Below, piece after piece: positions 15,707 through 23,802 of a stretch of DNA of 37,346 bases. Under the pieces are notes generated by a model. The model was not told where the DNA came from and ran no database searches. It worked only from the letters and a program-made list of their open reading frames with translations. The first letter of the stretch is position 1; each line of letters begins with the position of its first letter. The position numbers and the translations under genes were made by a program. Source of the DNA: Streptomyces muensis (lineage in GTDB: Bacteria > Actinomycetota > Actinomycetes > Streptomycetales > Streptomycetaceae). The stretch is from positions 1 to 37,346 of the forward strand of contig NZ_JAKEIP010000062.1 in the NCBI RefSeq assembly GCF_021474425.1. Reading direction: 5' to 3'.

Positions 15707-16403
15707 CCTTCGCGTCGATGGCGGCCTGCAACGACTCCCGGTAGCCGTCGCTGGTGATCGTGGCGCCGGAGACCGTGTCGATGTCCGCGCTCTGCGCGTC
15801 GAGGGTCTCGGCGATCAGCTTCGGGACCGCCGCCGTGGTCTGCGGGTGGTTCGGCTGCTGGAGCATCTTCACCGAGGCGATCTTGTCGCCCTCGAAGGTC
15901 ACCTGGACCTGCACGGGGCCCTTGTCGGTGTTCACCGTCGGGCCGTCGACCGGCTGCGCCTGTGCGGCGGCGGACGCCGAGGGGGACGCGGAGGAGGAGG
16001 CCGCTGCCTTCGCGTTCGCGTCGATGGCGGCCTGGAGGGACTCCTTGTAGCCGTCGCTGGTGATGGTGGCGCCGGAGACGGCGTCGATGTCCGTGCTCTG
16101 GGCTTCCAGGGTCTCGGCGATCAGCTTCGGGACCGCCGCCGTGGTCTGCGGGTGGTTCGGCTGCTGGAGCATCTTCACAGCCGTGATCCTGGAGCCCTGG
16201 AAGGTCACCTCGACCTGTACCGGGCCCTTCTCGGTCTGCACGGTCGAGCCCTTCACGACCGTGTTCCCGGATCCGGCCGCCGCCGAGGGCGTCGAGGCCG
16301 ACGTGGCGGACTCCGTGGTGGCGGTGCCGAGGGACGGCTCGTAGCGCCAGACCGGGATCAGGCCCACGGCGCTCAGGACCAGGACAGGTATTGCTCGCTT
16401 CAC
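15699..16403 (-). CDS. Membrane-anchored protein with two FMN-binding domains
   Basis: 234 aa. An N-terminal hydrophobic anchor (4-18) is followed by a Ser/Thr/Ala linker and two FMN_bind domains, about 47-129 and 153-231, joined by an Ala/Ser linker. Each ends with D-x-V-SGATITSDGY (110-119, 212-221); the threonine of the SGAT motif is where ApbE attaches FMN. The two domains are nearly identical, pointing to recent duplication. It probably relays electrons outside the membrane from the ferric-reductase-like protein upstream. The final acceptor (metal, quinone or small molecule) is unknown. Confidence 0.88.
   Translation of the reverse strand: MKRAIPVLVLSAVGLIPVWRYEPSLGTATTESATSASTPSAAAGSGNTVVKGSTVQTEKGPVQVEVTFQGSRITAVKMLQQPNHPQTTAAVPKLIAETLEAQSTDIDAVSGATITSDGYKESLQAAIDANAKAAASSSASPSASAAAQAQPVDGPTVNTDKGPVQVQVTFEGDKIASVKMLQQPNHPQTTAAVPKLIAETLDAQSADIDTVSGATITSDGYRESLQAAIDAKGA
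15717..16226 (-). repeat. Tandem domain duplication inside the FMN-binding gene
   Basis: Two units about 200 bases long lie 306 bases apart (about 15717-15920 and 16023-16226). A 71-base core is identical in both (15802-15872 and 16108-16178), encoding KMLQQPNHPQTTAAVPKLIA plus a few flanking residues. Perfect identity including third codon positions suggests recent duplication or gene conversion. Confidence 0.85.
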
Positions 16404-16422
16404 GATGTCTTTCCCGTCCCTC

Positions 16423-17763
16423 TCAGCCGGCCAGGCTGAAGCGCTCGAAGTGGACCTGCTGCTTGGGCACGCCCAGCTCGCGCAGGCTGCCGATCAACGC
16501 GTTCATCATGGGCGGCGGTCCGCACAGGAACACGTCCCGGTCGGTGATGTCGGGCACCAGCCGCGCCAGCTCCGCCGGGGCCAGCTTGTCGGGGGCCGGC
16601 GGCCCGGTCACCAGGTGCAGCTCGGCGCCCTTGGCGTGCGCGAGCTCCACCAGCTCGCCGTAGAGGACCGCGTCCCGGTCCGTGGCGACCCGGTAGATCA
16701 CGACCGCGTGGCCGTGCAGCTCCTCCAGCAGCGCCCGGATGGGCGTGACGCCCACGCCGCCCGCGATCAGCACGGCCTCCGGCCGGGTGCGGTGCATCGT
16801 GGTGAAGGCGCCGTAGGGGCCCTCGGCGAAGACGCGCGTGCCGACCTTCAGATGCCTCAGGCCCGCCGAGCCGGCGCCGGCCGCCTTGGCGGTGAGCCGC
16901 AGCTGGTTGCCGTCGGGCGCCGCCGACAGGGAGAACGGGTTGGCCTGCCACCAGCGGTCCTTCGTCAGGAACCGCCACAGGAAGAACTGGCCGGCACGGG
17001 CCGGGAGCTTGTCCAGGTCACGGCCGGTGACGTAGACGGAGACCACGTTGTCGGACTCGGCGACCACGGCGGAGACACGCAGCTGGTGGCGCTGGTTCCG
17101 CCACAGCGGCAGGACGAGCCGGCCGACGAACACCGAGGCCAGGGCGACGCCCCACACTCCGTACCAGTACGCCGTGGCGACCGGGGACGAGGTGAAGGAC
17201 GTACCGACCGCGACCTGGTGCGTGAACGCCAGGACCACCGCGACGTAGGTGTACAGGTGGATGAAGTGCCACGTCTCGTACGCCAGCCTGCGGCGCGCGA
17301 ACCGGGCCGAGACCACGCCGATCACGATGATGATCCCCAGCGCGACGACGGCGCGCAGCACGCCCTCGACCGTCTCGGCGAGGTCGATCAGCTGGTTCAC
17401 CGGGTCCAGCGAGGACGACTCGGCGTAGCCGAAGGTGATGAACACGGCGTGTGCGAGGAGGGCCCACAGCACGCTGAAGCCGGTCCAGCGGTGCCAGGAG
17501 GTCAGCCGGTCCATGCCGATCCGGCGGTCGAGCCAGGGCAGCCGGGCCACCAGCAGCAGCTGGAAGGCCATCAGGAGCGCGCCGAACAGGCCGGTGAGGC
17601 GGCCGAGCACGATGAGGGTGTTCGAGGCGAAGCCGGCGGCGAAGAAGAAGTAGAGGACCACGGCCACGTTCGCGGCGAGCAGGGCGTACAAGCCCGTGCG
17701 GGCGACCACCCTGGGGCGTATCGCCGTGGGGGGCGCAGGGGGCGATTGGACGGTCGTCGTCAC
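16423..17763 (-). CDS. Ferric-reductase-like flavocytochrome
   Basis: 446 aa. The N-terminal half has six membrane segments of the ferric-reductase/NADPH-oxidase type. Candidate heme-b ligands are H91 and H105 (SWHRWTGF, LAHAVF) and H166/H169 and H182 (TWHFIHLY, FTHQVA). The C-terminal half is a ferredoxin-reductase unit: FAD-binding RAGQFFLWRF and NPFSLS (256-280), NAD(P)-binding AGGVGVTPIRALLEE (334-348) and the C-terminal FLCGPPPMMNAL. It should pass electrons from cytoplasmic NAD(P)H across the membrane. GTG 17763 has AGGAG just upstream. It is first in the operon with the FMN protein (19-base gap) and apbE, and is divergent from a two-component system. Confidence 0.9.
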   Translation of the reverse strand: MTTTVQSPPAPPTAIRPRVVARTGLYALLAANVAVVLYFFFAAGFASNTLIVLGRLTGLFGALLMAFQLLLVARLPWLDRRIGMDRLTSWHRWTGFSVLWALLAHAVFITFGYAESSSLDPVNQLIDLAETVEGVLRAVVALGIIIVIGVVSARFARRRLAYETWHFIHLYTYVAVVLAFTHQVAVGTSFTSSPVATAYWYGVWGVALASVFVGRLVLPLWRNQRHQLRVSAVVAESDNVVSVYVTGRDLDKLPARAGQFFLWRFLTKDRWWQANPFSLSAAPDGNQLRLTAKAAGAGSAGLRHLKVGTRVFAEGPYGAFTTMHRTRPEAVLIAGGVGVTPIRALLEELHGHAVVIYRVATDRDAVLYGELVELAHAKGAELHLVTGPPAPDKLAPAELARLVPDITDRDVFLCGPPPMMNALIGSLRELGVPKQQVHFERFSLAG

Positions 17764-17765
17764 GG

Positions 17766-17830
17766 CGACAGCTCCTTGATCTCGTCTGTGGATACCGAGC
17801 TTGTCCGGCCGCAGCTGTCAAAAAGCTGTC
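17766..17830. promoter_or_regulatory. Candidate response-regulator operator
   Basis: AGCTGTCA (17813-17820) and AGCTGTC (17824-17830) form a direct repeat with an 11-base period, one helical turn, as OmpR-family regulators like to bind. A third copy, inverted (CGACAGCT, 17766-17773), overlaps the Shine-Dalgarno of the reductase gene, so that one may be chance. All lie in the intergenic region shared by the redox operon and the two-component genes. Confidence 0.5.
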
Positions 17831-17914
17831 GTAGATCTTTCAAGTGTTTATCGATGTGGTCGCGGTGTCCGACCCGCACCCGATGAGCGGCGTCCGGTGC
17901 CGCACTATGAACGG

Positions 17915-18604
17915 GTGGAGAAAGTACGCCTACTGGTCGTGGACGACGACCCGCCGATCGCCGACCTCGTCGCGACGGTCGCCCGCTACGAGGGCTGGCA
18001 GGCGATCACCGCGAACTCCGGCGAGGAGGCGCTGCGGCTGGCCGCCGAGTTCCATCCGGACATCGTGGTGCTGGATCTGATGCTGCCCGACGTGGACGGA
18101 TTCGGCGTCCTGGACCGGCTGCGCGGCGCCGGGACGATGGTGCCCGTGGTGTTCCTCACCGCCCGCGACGGGGTCGCCGACCGGGTGGCCGGACTGACCC
18201 GGGGCGGCGACGACTACCTGGTCAAACCGTTCGCGGTGGAGGAGCTGATGGCCCGGCTGCGGACCGTGCTGCGGCGCAGCGCCGGGCCCGGCTTCCAGCG
18301 TTCCGTCCTTCGGGTGGCCGACCTGATGATGGACGAGGACACCCGCGAGGTGCGCCGCGGCGACAAACTGCTCACGCTCACGCCGACCGAGTACGAGGTG
18401 CTGCGCTACCTGATGCGCAAGTCACCGACCGTGCTCACCAAGGCGCAGATCCTCGACCACGTGTGGGAGTACGGCTTCGGCGGCCGCTCCAACGTCGTCG
18501 AGCTGGTCGTCAGCCGGCTGCGCCGCAAGCTCGACGACACCGGCACCCCGCTGATCCACACCGTGCGGGGCTTCGGGTACGTGATCCGGCAGGCGGCCGA
18601 GTGA
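17915..18604 (+). CDS. OmpR-family response regulator
   Basis: 229 aa. The receiver domain (1-120) has the acidic pocket D10-D12, phospho-acceptor D54 (VVLDLMLPD), a Thr in FLTAR and Lys in DYLVKPF. The C-terminal winged helix (about 130-226) has LTPTEYEVLRYLM and the recognition segment RSNVVELVVSRLRRKLD. GTG 17915 gives the usual VEKVRLLVVDDD beginning; a GTG at 17897 is an alternative. Its stop overlaps the kinase start. By position it probably controls the divergent flavin redox operon and its own operon. Confidence 0.93.
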   Translation: MEKVRLLVVDDDPPIADLVATVARYEGWQAITANSGEEALRLAAEFHPDIVVLDLMLPDVDGFGVLDRLRGAGTMVPVVFLTARDGVADRVAGLTRGGDDYLVKPFAVEELMARLRTVLRRSAGPGFQRSVLRVADLMMDEDTREVRRGDKLLTLTPTEYEVLRYLMRKSPTVLTKAQILDHVWEYGFGGRSNVVELVVSRLRRKLDDTGTPLIHTVRGFGYVIRQAAE

Positions 18605-20076
18605 TCGGGCGGCTGCGGCGGACCTACCGCGGGATGCGGCTCGGCACCCGGCTGGCCCTGGGCCTCGGCGTGCTGTCCCTGGTCGTCTTCGGCGTCGTCG
18701 GCACGGCCCTGACCACGTACATGCGCGACTACCTGTCGGCCCAGCTGGACACCCAGCTCGCGCAGGGCCAGGTCGCCCAGTCCAAGAGCATCGCGGACTA
18801 CGGCACGCTGACCGGCAAGAAGTACTACAGCTGGTTCTACGCCGTGTACGACGTGGGCGACGGCAAGCCCGAGCTGCGCAGGCCCGAGGACCCCGCCGAC
18901 CTGCCGGAGGACGTCGACGACTTCACCGCGCTCGCCGCGGCGCAGAGCACCGCGCACACGGAGCTCCTGCGCACCGAGCACCTGCGGGGCAAGGGCGAGT
19001 ACCGGCTGCGCGCGTGCGAGGTCGAGCCCGGTGTGGTGCTGGTCAGCGCCGCGCCCATGGACGACATCGAGGACACCGTGGGCCGGCTGATCGCCATCCA
19101 GGCGGTCACCTTCGGCCTGGCGCTGATGACCCTCGTGGTGGTCGGCCGGGGCATGCTGCGGCGCGGACTGAAGCCGCTGAGCGACATGGCGCACACCGCC
19201 CGCGGGATCACCTCGCACGATCTGACGGACTCGGCGCGACTGCCGGTGCGGCACGACAAGCGCAGCGGCGGCCCCGAGGTCGAGGAGCTGCGCACCGCCT
19301 TCAACACCATGCTGGAGCACATCGACGACTCCCTCGCGGTGCGCGCGGAGGCGGAACAGCGGCTGCGCCGCTTCGTGGCGGACGCCTCGCACGAGCTGCG
19401 TACCCCGCTGATGTCGGTACGGGGCTACGCCGACCTCTTCCAGTACGCGGCCGCCAACGCCCCCGAGGAACGGGACAGGCACCTGGCCCGGCTGCGCGCC
19501 GAGGCCGCCCGCATGGGCTTCCTCCTCGACGACCTGCTGCTGCTCGCGCGCCTGGACGCCGCCGAGGTGGAGACACCGCTGCGGCTGCGGGAGGCGGACC
19601 TGGTGGAACTCGTCGAACAGGCGGCGGACGCGTTCCGGGTCACCCACGCCGGCCACCCGCTGACGGTGGCTCCCGGCCCCGGTTCCCTGAAGCTGGTCCT
19701 GGACGCCCAGCGCATCCGCCAGGTCCTGGACAACCTGCTCACCAACGCGGCGATGCACACCCCGGCCGGCACCCGGGTCTCGGTGGCGGTGTCGATGACG
19801 AACGGCGCGGCTCAGGTCCGGATCGCCGACGCCGGCCCCGGCATCCCGCCCGCCGACCGGGCCCGGGTCTTCGACCGCTTCTACCGCGTCGACAAGGCCC
19901 GCAGCCGCGACCGGGGCGGCAGCGGCCTGGGGCTGGCGGTCGCCCAGTCACTGGTGCGGGCCCACGGCGGCCGGATCGAGCTGACCAGCGAGCCGGGGGC
20001 GACGGTGTTCACGGTGACGATCCCGCTGACCGGCGCGGCTCCTCCGGGCCACGAAGCCGCAACACAACACGTCTAG
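18601..20076 (+). CDS. Sensor histidine kinase
   Basis: 491 aa. Membrane segments at about 18-40 and 160-183 enclose an extracellular sensor of ~120 residues with no named domain. A HAMP domain (185-245) leads to HisKA with phospho-acceptor H264 in DASHELRTPL. The ATPase domain has N-box DNLLTNAAMHT, G1 DAGPGIP, F-box FDRFYR and G2 GGSGLGLAVAQ. The GTG at 18601 overlaps the regulator stop, so the pair is translated together. The sensor may monitor envelope redox state or a terminal acceptor of the divergent reductase module; this is inference from position. Confidence 0.93.
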   Translation: MIGRLRRTYRGMRLGTRLALGLGVLSLVVFGVVGTALTTYMRDYLSAQLDTQLAQGQVAQSKSIADYGTLTGKKYYSWFYAVYDVGDGKPELRRPEDPADLPEDVDDFTALAAAQSTAHTELLRTEHLRGKGEYRLRACEVEPGVVLVSAAPMDDIEDTVGRLIAIQAVTFGLALMTLVVVGRGMLRRGLKPLSDMAHTARGITSHDLTDSARLPVRHDKRSGGPEVEELRTAFNTMLEHIDDSLAVRAEAEQRLRRFVADASHELRTPLMSVRGYADLFQYAAANAPEERDRHLARLRAEAARMGFLLDDLLLLARLDAAEVETPLRLREADLVELVEQAADAFRVTHAGHPLTVAPGPGSLKLVLDAQRIRQVLDNLLTNAAMHTPAGTRVSVAVSMTNGAAQVRIADAGPGIPPADRARVFDRFYRVDKARSRDRGGSGLGLAVAQSLVRAHGGRIELTSEPGATVFTVTIPLTGAAPPGHEAATQHV

Positions 20077-20148
20077 ACTCTCTCAACGGCCCGGAGCCCG
20101 TGGTCGGAAGCGGGCGAAAACTGTCAAACCCGAAGGGTATTCGGCGTT

Positions 20149-21318
20149 TTGATACGCATAGACTCAGTCACCAAGCGATACCCGGACGGCACGGTGGCGG
20201 TCGACCGGCTCTCGTTGGAGATACCCGACCGCTCGATCACCGTACTCGTGGGCCCTTCGGGCTGCGGGAAGACGACCACCCTGCGGATGATCAACCGGAT
20301 GGTCGAGCCCAGTGAGGGCACCATCCTCATCGACGGCGTCGACAGCCGGCAGCAGCCGGTCAACACGCTGCGCCGGTCCATGGGATACGTCATCCAGAAC
20401 GCCGGTCTCTTCCAGCACCGCACGATCCTCGACAACATCGCCACCGTGCCCCGCATGCTCGGCTGGGGCAAGGAGAAGTCCCGGTCCCGGGCACGGGAGC
20501 TGATGGAGCGGGTGGGCCTCGACGCGACGCTCGCCAAGCGGTACCCGTACCAGCTCTCCGGCGGCCAGCAGCAGCGCGTCGGCGTGGCGCGGGCGCTCGC
20601 CGCGGATCCTCCGGTGCTGCTGATGGACGAGCCGTTCTCGGCCGTCGACCCGGTGGTGCGCAAGGGACTCCAGGACGAACTCCTGCGCATCCAGGAGGAG
20701 TTGGGCAAGACCATCGTCTTCGTCACCCATGACATCGACGAGGCCGTCAAGCTCGGCACGATGGTCGCCGTGATGCGCACGGGCGGCAAGCTCGCCCAGT
20801 TCGCCCCGCCCGCCGAGCTGCTCTCCCGGCCGGCCGACGCGTTCGTGGAGGACTTCCTCGGCGCCGACCGCGGCATCCGGCGGCTGTCCTTCTTCCCGTC
20901 GGCGGGCCTGGACCTGCTGACCGCCCCGATCGTGGCCGTGGACGCCACCGCCGAGCAGATCACCGCGGCCGGCGCCGCCGACACCCCGTATCTCCTCGTC
21001 ACCGACGCCGACGGCAGGCCCCTCGGCTGGAGCGAGCCGCGGGACCTCACCGCCGGGGAGATCACGGCCGACCGGCTCCTGCCCTACGGGCGCCCGTTCG
21101 TCGCCGTCACCGACTCGCTGCGGGCCGCCCTCGACTGCGCCGTGCTCTCGCCCACCGGTTGGGCCGTCGCCGTGGACACCTCGGGCCGGGCCACCGGCGT
21201 CGTCCCGCAGCAGGCCATCGGCGAGGCCATCCGGGGCGCGCACGCACAGACCGCTGCGGACGAGGCGCGGGACGCGGAGCCCGACGAGGACGGCAAGGCC
21301 CAGAAGGTCGCGCCATGA
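20149..21318 (+). CDS. Osmoprotectant (glycine betaine/choline/proline) ABC ATPase
   Basis: 389 aa, OpuCA/ProV type. Walker A is GPSGCGKTT (35-43), signature LSGGQQQR, Walker B VLLMDEP, with the switch His in FVTHD. The C-terminal ~130 residues form a CBS-like regulatory domain (DTPYLLVTDADGRPLGW..., LSPTGWAVAVDTSGRATGV), the place where OpuA-type transporters sense ionic strength or c-di-AMP. The TTG start at 20149 is the only good one near the conserved beginning; AAGGG lies 11 bases upstream. A CCGAA/TTCGG inverted repeat (20130-20144) overlaps this initiation region. First gene of a three-gene overlap-coupled unit. Confidence 0.9.
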   Translation: MIRIDSVTKRYPDGTVAVDRLSLEIPDRSITVLVGPSGCGKTTTLRMINRMVEPSEGTILIDGVDSRQQPVNTLRRSMGYVIQNAGLFQHRTILDNIATVPRMLGWGKEKSRSRARELMERVGLDATLAKRYPYQLSGGQQQRVGVARALAADPPVLLMDEPFSAVDPVVRKGLQDELLRIQEELGKTIVFVTHDIDEAVKLGTMVAVMRTGGKLAQFAPPAELLSRPADAFVEDFLGADRGIRRLSFFPSAGLDLLTAPIVAVDATAEQITAAGAADTPYLLVTDADGRPLGWSEPRDLTAGEITADRLLPYGRPFVAVTDSLRAALDCAVLSPTGWAVAVDTSGRATGVVPQQAIGEAIRGAHAQTAADEARDAEPDEDGKAQKVAP

Positions 21319-22004
21319 GCGAACTCTTCGACCTGCCAAGCGACCTCCAGAACAGCTACTTCGGACTGGTCGCCCTGCATCTGCGCGAGGCCCTGATCCC
21401 GGTCCTCGTCGGGCTGCTCGTCGCCCTGCCCGTCGCCCAGCTGTGTGTGCGGCTGCGCTGGCTGTACGCGCCCGTGCTGTGGGTGACGACCGTGCTGTAC
21501 GCGATTCCGTCGCTCGCCTTCTTCGTCATCCTCATCGACTACACCGGCCTCAGCGAGCTCACGGTGATGATCCCGCTGGCCGTCTACAGCCTGGTGGTGC
21601 TCGTCCCGGCGATCGTGGACGGCGTGCGGTCGGTGCCGCAGGAGACACTGGCCGCCGCCACCGCCATGGGCTTCGGGCCCGTACGGCGCTATGTCCAGGT
21701 GCAGTTGCCGATCGCGGCGCCCGCGATCATCGCCGGACTGCGGGTGGCGTCCGTGTCGAGCGTCTCCCTGGTCAGCGTCGGCATGCTGATCGGCAACGAG
21801 GGCGCCCTCGGCAACCTGCTCAACAGCGGCCTGACCTACAACCAGCCCCGCCTGATCTGGCTCTCCGTCGTGGGCACGGCCGTCCTCGCCTTGCTCGTCG
21901 ACGCCGCGCTGATCGGCCTCCGTGTCCTGCTGACCCCCTGGATGCCGCGCGCCACCCGCAAGAACGACGCCCGCACGCTCGCCGTGAAGGAGGCCGCCCG
22001 GTGA
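21315..22004 (+). CDS. Osmoprotectant ABC permease 1
   Basis: 229 aa, OpuCB/ProW type, with about six membrane segments. The EAA loop reads QETLAAATAMGFGPVRRYVQVQLPIAAPAII (about 111-141). The segment TTVLYAIPSLAFFVILI is typical of betaine/choline permeases. The ATG at 21315 overlaps the ATPase stop and its own stop overlaps the next permease. Heterodimer partner of permease 2. Confidence 0.9.
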   Translation: MSELFDLPSDLQNSYFGLVALHLREALIPVLVGLLVALPVAQLCVRLRWLYAPVLWVTTVLYAIPSLAFFVILIDYTGLSELTVMIPLAVYSLVVLVPAIVDGVRSVPQETLAAATAMGFGPVRRYVQVQLPIAAPAIIAGLRVASVSSVSLVSVGMLIGNEGALGNLLNSGLTYNQPRLIWLSVVGTAVLALLVDAALIGLRVLLTPWMPRATRKNDARTLAVKEAAR

Positions 22005-22687
22005 ACGTCCTGAACTTCATCAACTCCTTCTTCAGCGACAACGCCCACTGGCAGGGCTACGACGGCATCCCGACCCGCGTCGGCGAGCACATCCAGTACA
22101 CGCTGATGGCCCTCGGCATCGCCGCCGCCGTCGGCCTGCCCGTCGGCCTGCTCACCGGCCACACCGGGCGCGGCGGCAACACGCTCGCCCTCATCGCCAC
22201 CTCGGCCCGGGCGCTGCCCAGCTTCGGCCTGATGGTGCTGATGTTCATCCTGCTGGGCCTGGGCATGGCCCCCGTGATGATCCCGCTGGTCGTACTCGCC
22301 ATCCCGCCCATCCTCGTCACCACCTACGAGGCGATGCGCTCCGTCGACCCCGCACCGGTGGACGCCGCCCGCGGCATGGGCATGGCCGAGACCGCGGTCC
22401 TCTTCCGCGTCGAACTCCCCGTCGCCCTCCCCCTGATCCTCAGCGGCCTGCGCTCGGCGGCCATCCAGATCGTCTCCACGGCCACCATCGCCGCCTACGT
22501 CAGCTTCGGCGGCCTCGGCCGCTACATCATCGACGGCCTCTACCAGCGCAACTACGAGAAGGTCGTCGGCGGCGCGACCCTGGTCGCCGCCATGGCGTTG
22601 ACGACGCTGGGGCTGTTCTGGGCGGTGGGGCGGCTCGCGGTGTCACCGGGGGTGCGCAGGCGCTCCGCTGGTGGTGCCGCGGGGTAG
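22001..22687 (+). CDS. Osmoprotectant ABC permease 2
   Basis: 228 aa, OpuCD/ProW type. The EAA loop is VDAARGMGMAETAVLFRVELPVALPLILSG, and STATIAAYVSFGGLGRYIIDGL is the usual C-terminal signature. GTG 22001 overlaps the previous stop (GTGA). The binding protein expected next in such operons is missing here and is found 4.4 kb away at 27061, beyond a minus-strand conservon. The gene ends 11 bases before interspersed repeat copy C. Confidence 0.9.
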   Translation: MNVLNFINSFFSDNAHWQGYDGIPTRVGEHIQYTLMALGIAAAVGLPVGLLTGHTGRGGNTLALIATSARALPSFGLMVLMFILLGLGMAPVMIPLVVLAIPPILVTTYEAMRSVDPAPVDAARGMGMAETAVLFRVELPVALPLILSGLRSAAIQIVSTATIAAYVSFGGLGRYIIDGLYQRNYEKVVGGATLVAAMALTTLGLFWAVGRLAVSPGVRRRSAGGAAG

Positions 22688-22698
22688 TGCCGCGATGT

Positions 22699-22762
22699 GC
22701 AGTCGTGCGTCTGCGGCGTCGTCGTGGCTGGTCGCGCAGTTCCCCGCGCCCCTTTGGGCGTT
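22699..22762 (+). repeat. Interspersed GC-rich repeat, copy C (between convergent genes)
   Basis: It contains CTGCGGCGTCGTCGTGGC, TGGTCGCGCAGTTCCCCGCG and CCCCTTTGGGCG, the short form also seen in copy B. It fills nearly the whole 79-base gap between a permease and the convergent CvnD gene, where it may serve as a terminator or simply mark a tolerated insertion site. Confidence 0.75.
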
Positions 22763-22766
22763 TGCG

Positions 22767-23342
22767 TCATTCCCCGGTACGAGTCAACGCCAGTTCCAGT
22801 ACGACGAGCAGGGCGTCCCGGACTGAGGCGCGCTCACGGGCGTCGAACACGACGACCGGGACGCCATCGGTGACGTCAAGGGCCCAGCGCAGCTCCTCCA
22901 GCGTGTGCTCGACCTTGCCGTCGAAGGCGTTGGCGGCCACCGCGAAGGGGATGCCCCGGTGCTCGAAGTAGTCGACGGCGGCGTAGCAGTCGTCGAGGCG
23001 CCGGGTGTCGACGATGACGAGCCCGCCGACCGCGCCCTCGACGATGTCGTCCCACATGAACCCGAACCGCTCCTGTCCGGGCGTGCCGAACAGATACAGC
23101 TTCAGGGTCGGGTCGATGGTGAGGCAGCCGAAGTCCATGGCCACGGTCGTCGTGGTCTTGCGCGGAGTGTGGGTGAGGTCGTCCACGCCCGCCGCGACCT
23201 CCGTGATGGCGGCCTCGGTGGTCAGCGGCTCGATCTCGGAGATCGAACCCACGGCGGTGGTCTTGCCCACGCCGAAGCCGCCCGCGATCACCATCTTGAC
23301 CGGCAGCGGCGGTCGTACGGTGGCCGGTTCAGTCGTCGTCAT
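22767..23342 (-). CDS. cvnD: Conservon small GTPase CvnD (cassette 1)
   Basis: 191 aa, Ras-like GTPase of the conservon/MglA-like group. The P-loop is GGFGVGKTT (21-29), switch II lies in DFGCLTID...FGTPGQERF, and the guanine-specificity motif is NAFD in AANAFDGK. Conservon proteins form a membrane-associated signalling complex with CvnA-C, by analogy with the S. coelicolor studies. ATG 23342 overlaps the CvnC stop. It is the last gene of cassette 1; no CvnE-type cytochrome P450 follows. Confidence 0.93.
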   Translation of the reverse strand: MTTTEPATVRPPLPVKMVIAGGFGVGKTTAVGSISEIEPLTTEAAITEVAAGVDDLTHTPRKTTTTVAMDFGCLTIDPTLKLYLFGTPGQERFGFMWDDIVEGAVGGLVIVDTRRLDDCYAAVDYFEHRGIPFAVAANAFDGKVEHTLEELRWALDVTDGVPVVVFDARERASVRDALLVVLELALTRTGE

Positions 23343-23779
23343 GGAGTGACCCCTCGTGAGTCGGGGATGGCACGCAGGCCCTCGATGACCCTGCGCAGTA
23401 CGGATGCGTCGTGGACGACGCCGGAGTCGGGCACGTGCACCGTCAACTGCCCCGCGGCGCGCAGGTCCTCGGCGAGGACCCGCACCACGTTGAGGTGCAG
23501 CCGCAACCGGGCCGCGATCTCCGCGATGGACTGCGGCAACCGGCAGACGGCGACGATGTCGTGCCGTTCGAAGGCCAGCCGGTCGAGCGCGTCGATGCCC
23601 TCGGTGGTGGCGACCACCTGGGTCTCGACGGGCATCGACCGGCCGTCGGCGTCGGCCGCCACCCGCCCGGCGGTCACCAGGAACGGCCGCACGGAGGGGG
23701 CGGGCCCGACCGGGTCCGGCTGCCCCTTGGGGCCGGGCTCCGGACCGGCCGGGTCCGGTGGTGGGGTGCCGTCCGCCAT
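23339..23779 (-). CDS. cvnC: Conservon DUF742 protein CvnC (cassette 1)
   Basis: 146 aa, DUF742. A Pro/Gly-rich N-terminus precedes VRPFLVTAGRV and the winged-helix-like core (LDRLAFERHDIVAVCRLPQSIAEIAARLRLHLNVVRVLAEDLRAAGQLTVH). The ending HDASVLRRVIEGLRAIPD is typical. Such proteins probably help assemble the CvnA-B-C-D complex; a DNA-binding role has been suggested from the fold but I see no proof. 23-base gap from CvnB, overlap with CvnD. Confidence 0.92.
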   Translation of the reverse strand: MADGTPPPDPAGPEPGPKGQPDPVGPAPSVRPFLVTAGRVAADADGRSMPVETQVVATTEGIDALDRLAFERHDIVAVCRLPQSIAEIAARLRLHLNVVRVLAEDLRAAGQLTVHVPDSGVVHDASVLRRVIEGLRAIPDSRGVTP

Positions 23780-23802
23780 GGCGGTGTCCGTCCTCCTCGG
23801 CG

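Noticed and set aside
15717..16226. Repeated units suggestive of an array
   Set aside because: Only two units, 306 bases apart, in frame in an FMN-binding gene; this is a domain duplication, not a CRISPR array.
20130..20144. CCGAA/TTCGG inverted repeat before the osmoprotectant ATPase gene
   Set aside because: Short arms overlapping the Shine-Dalgarno region; noted in the gene entry but not strong enough for an operator call.
22688..22766. Possible cytochrome P450 (CvnE) after conservon 1
   Set aside because: Only 79 bases of repeat separate CvnD from the convergent permease; neither cassette has a P450 here.
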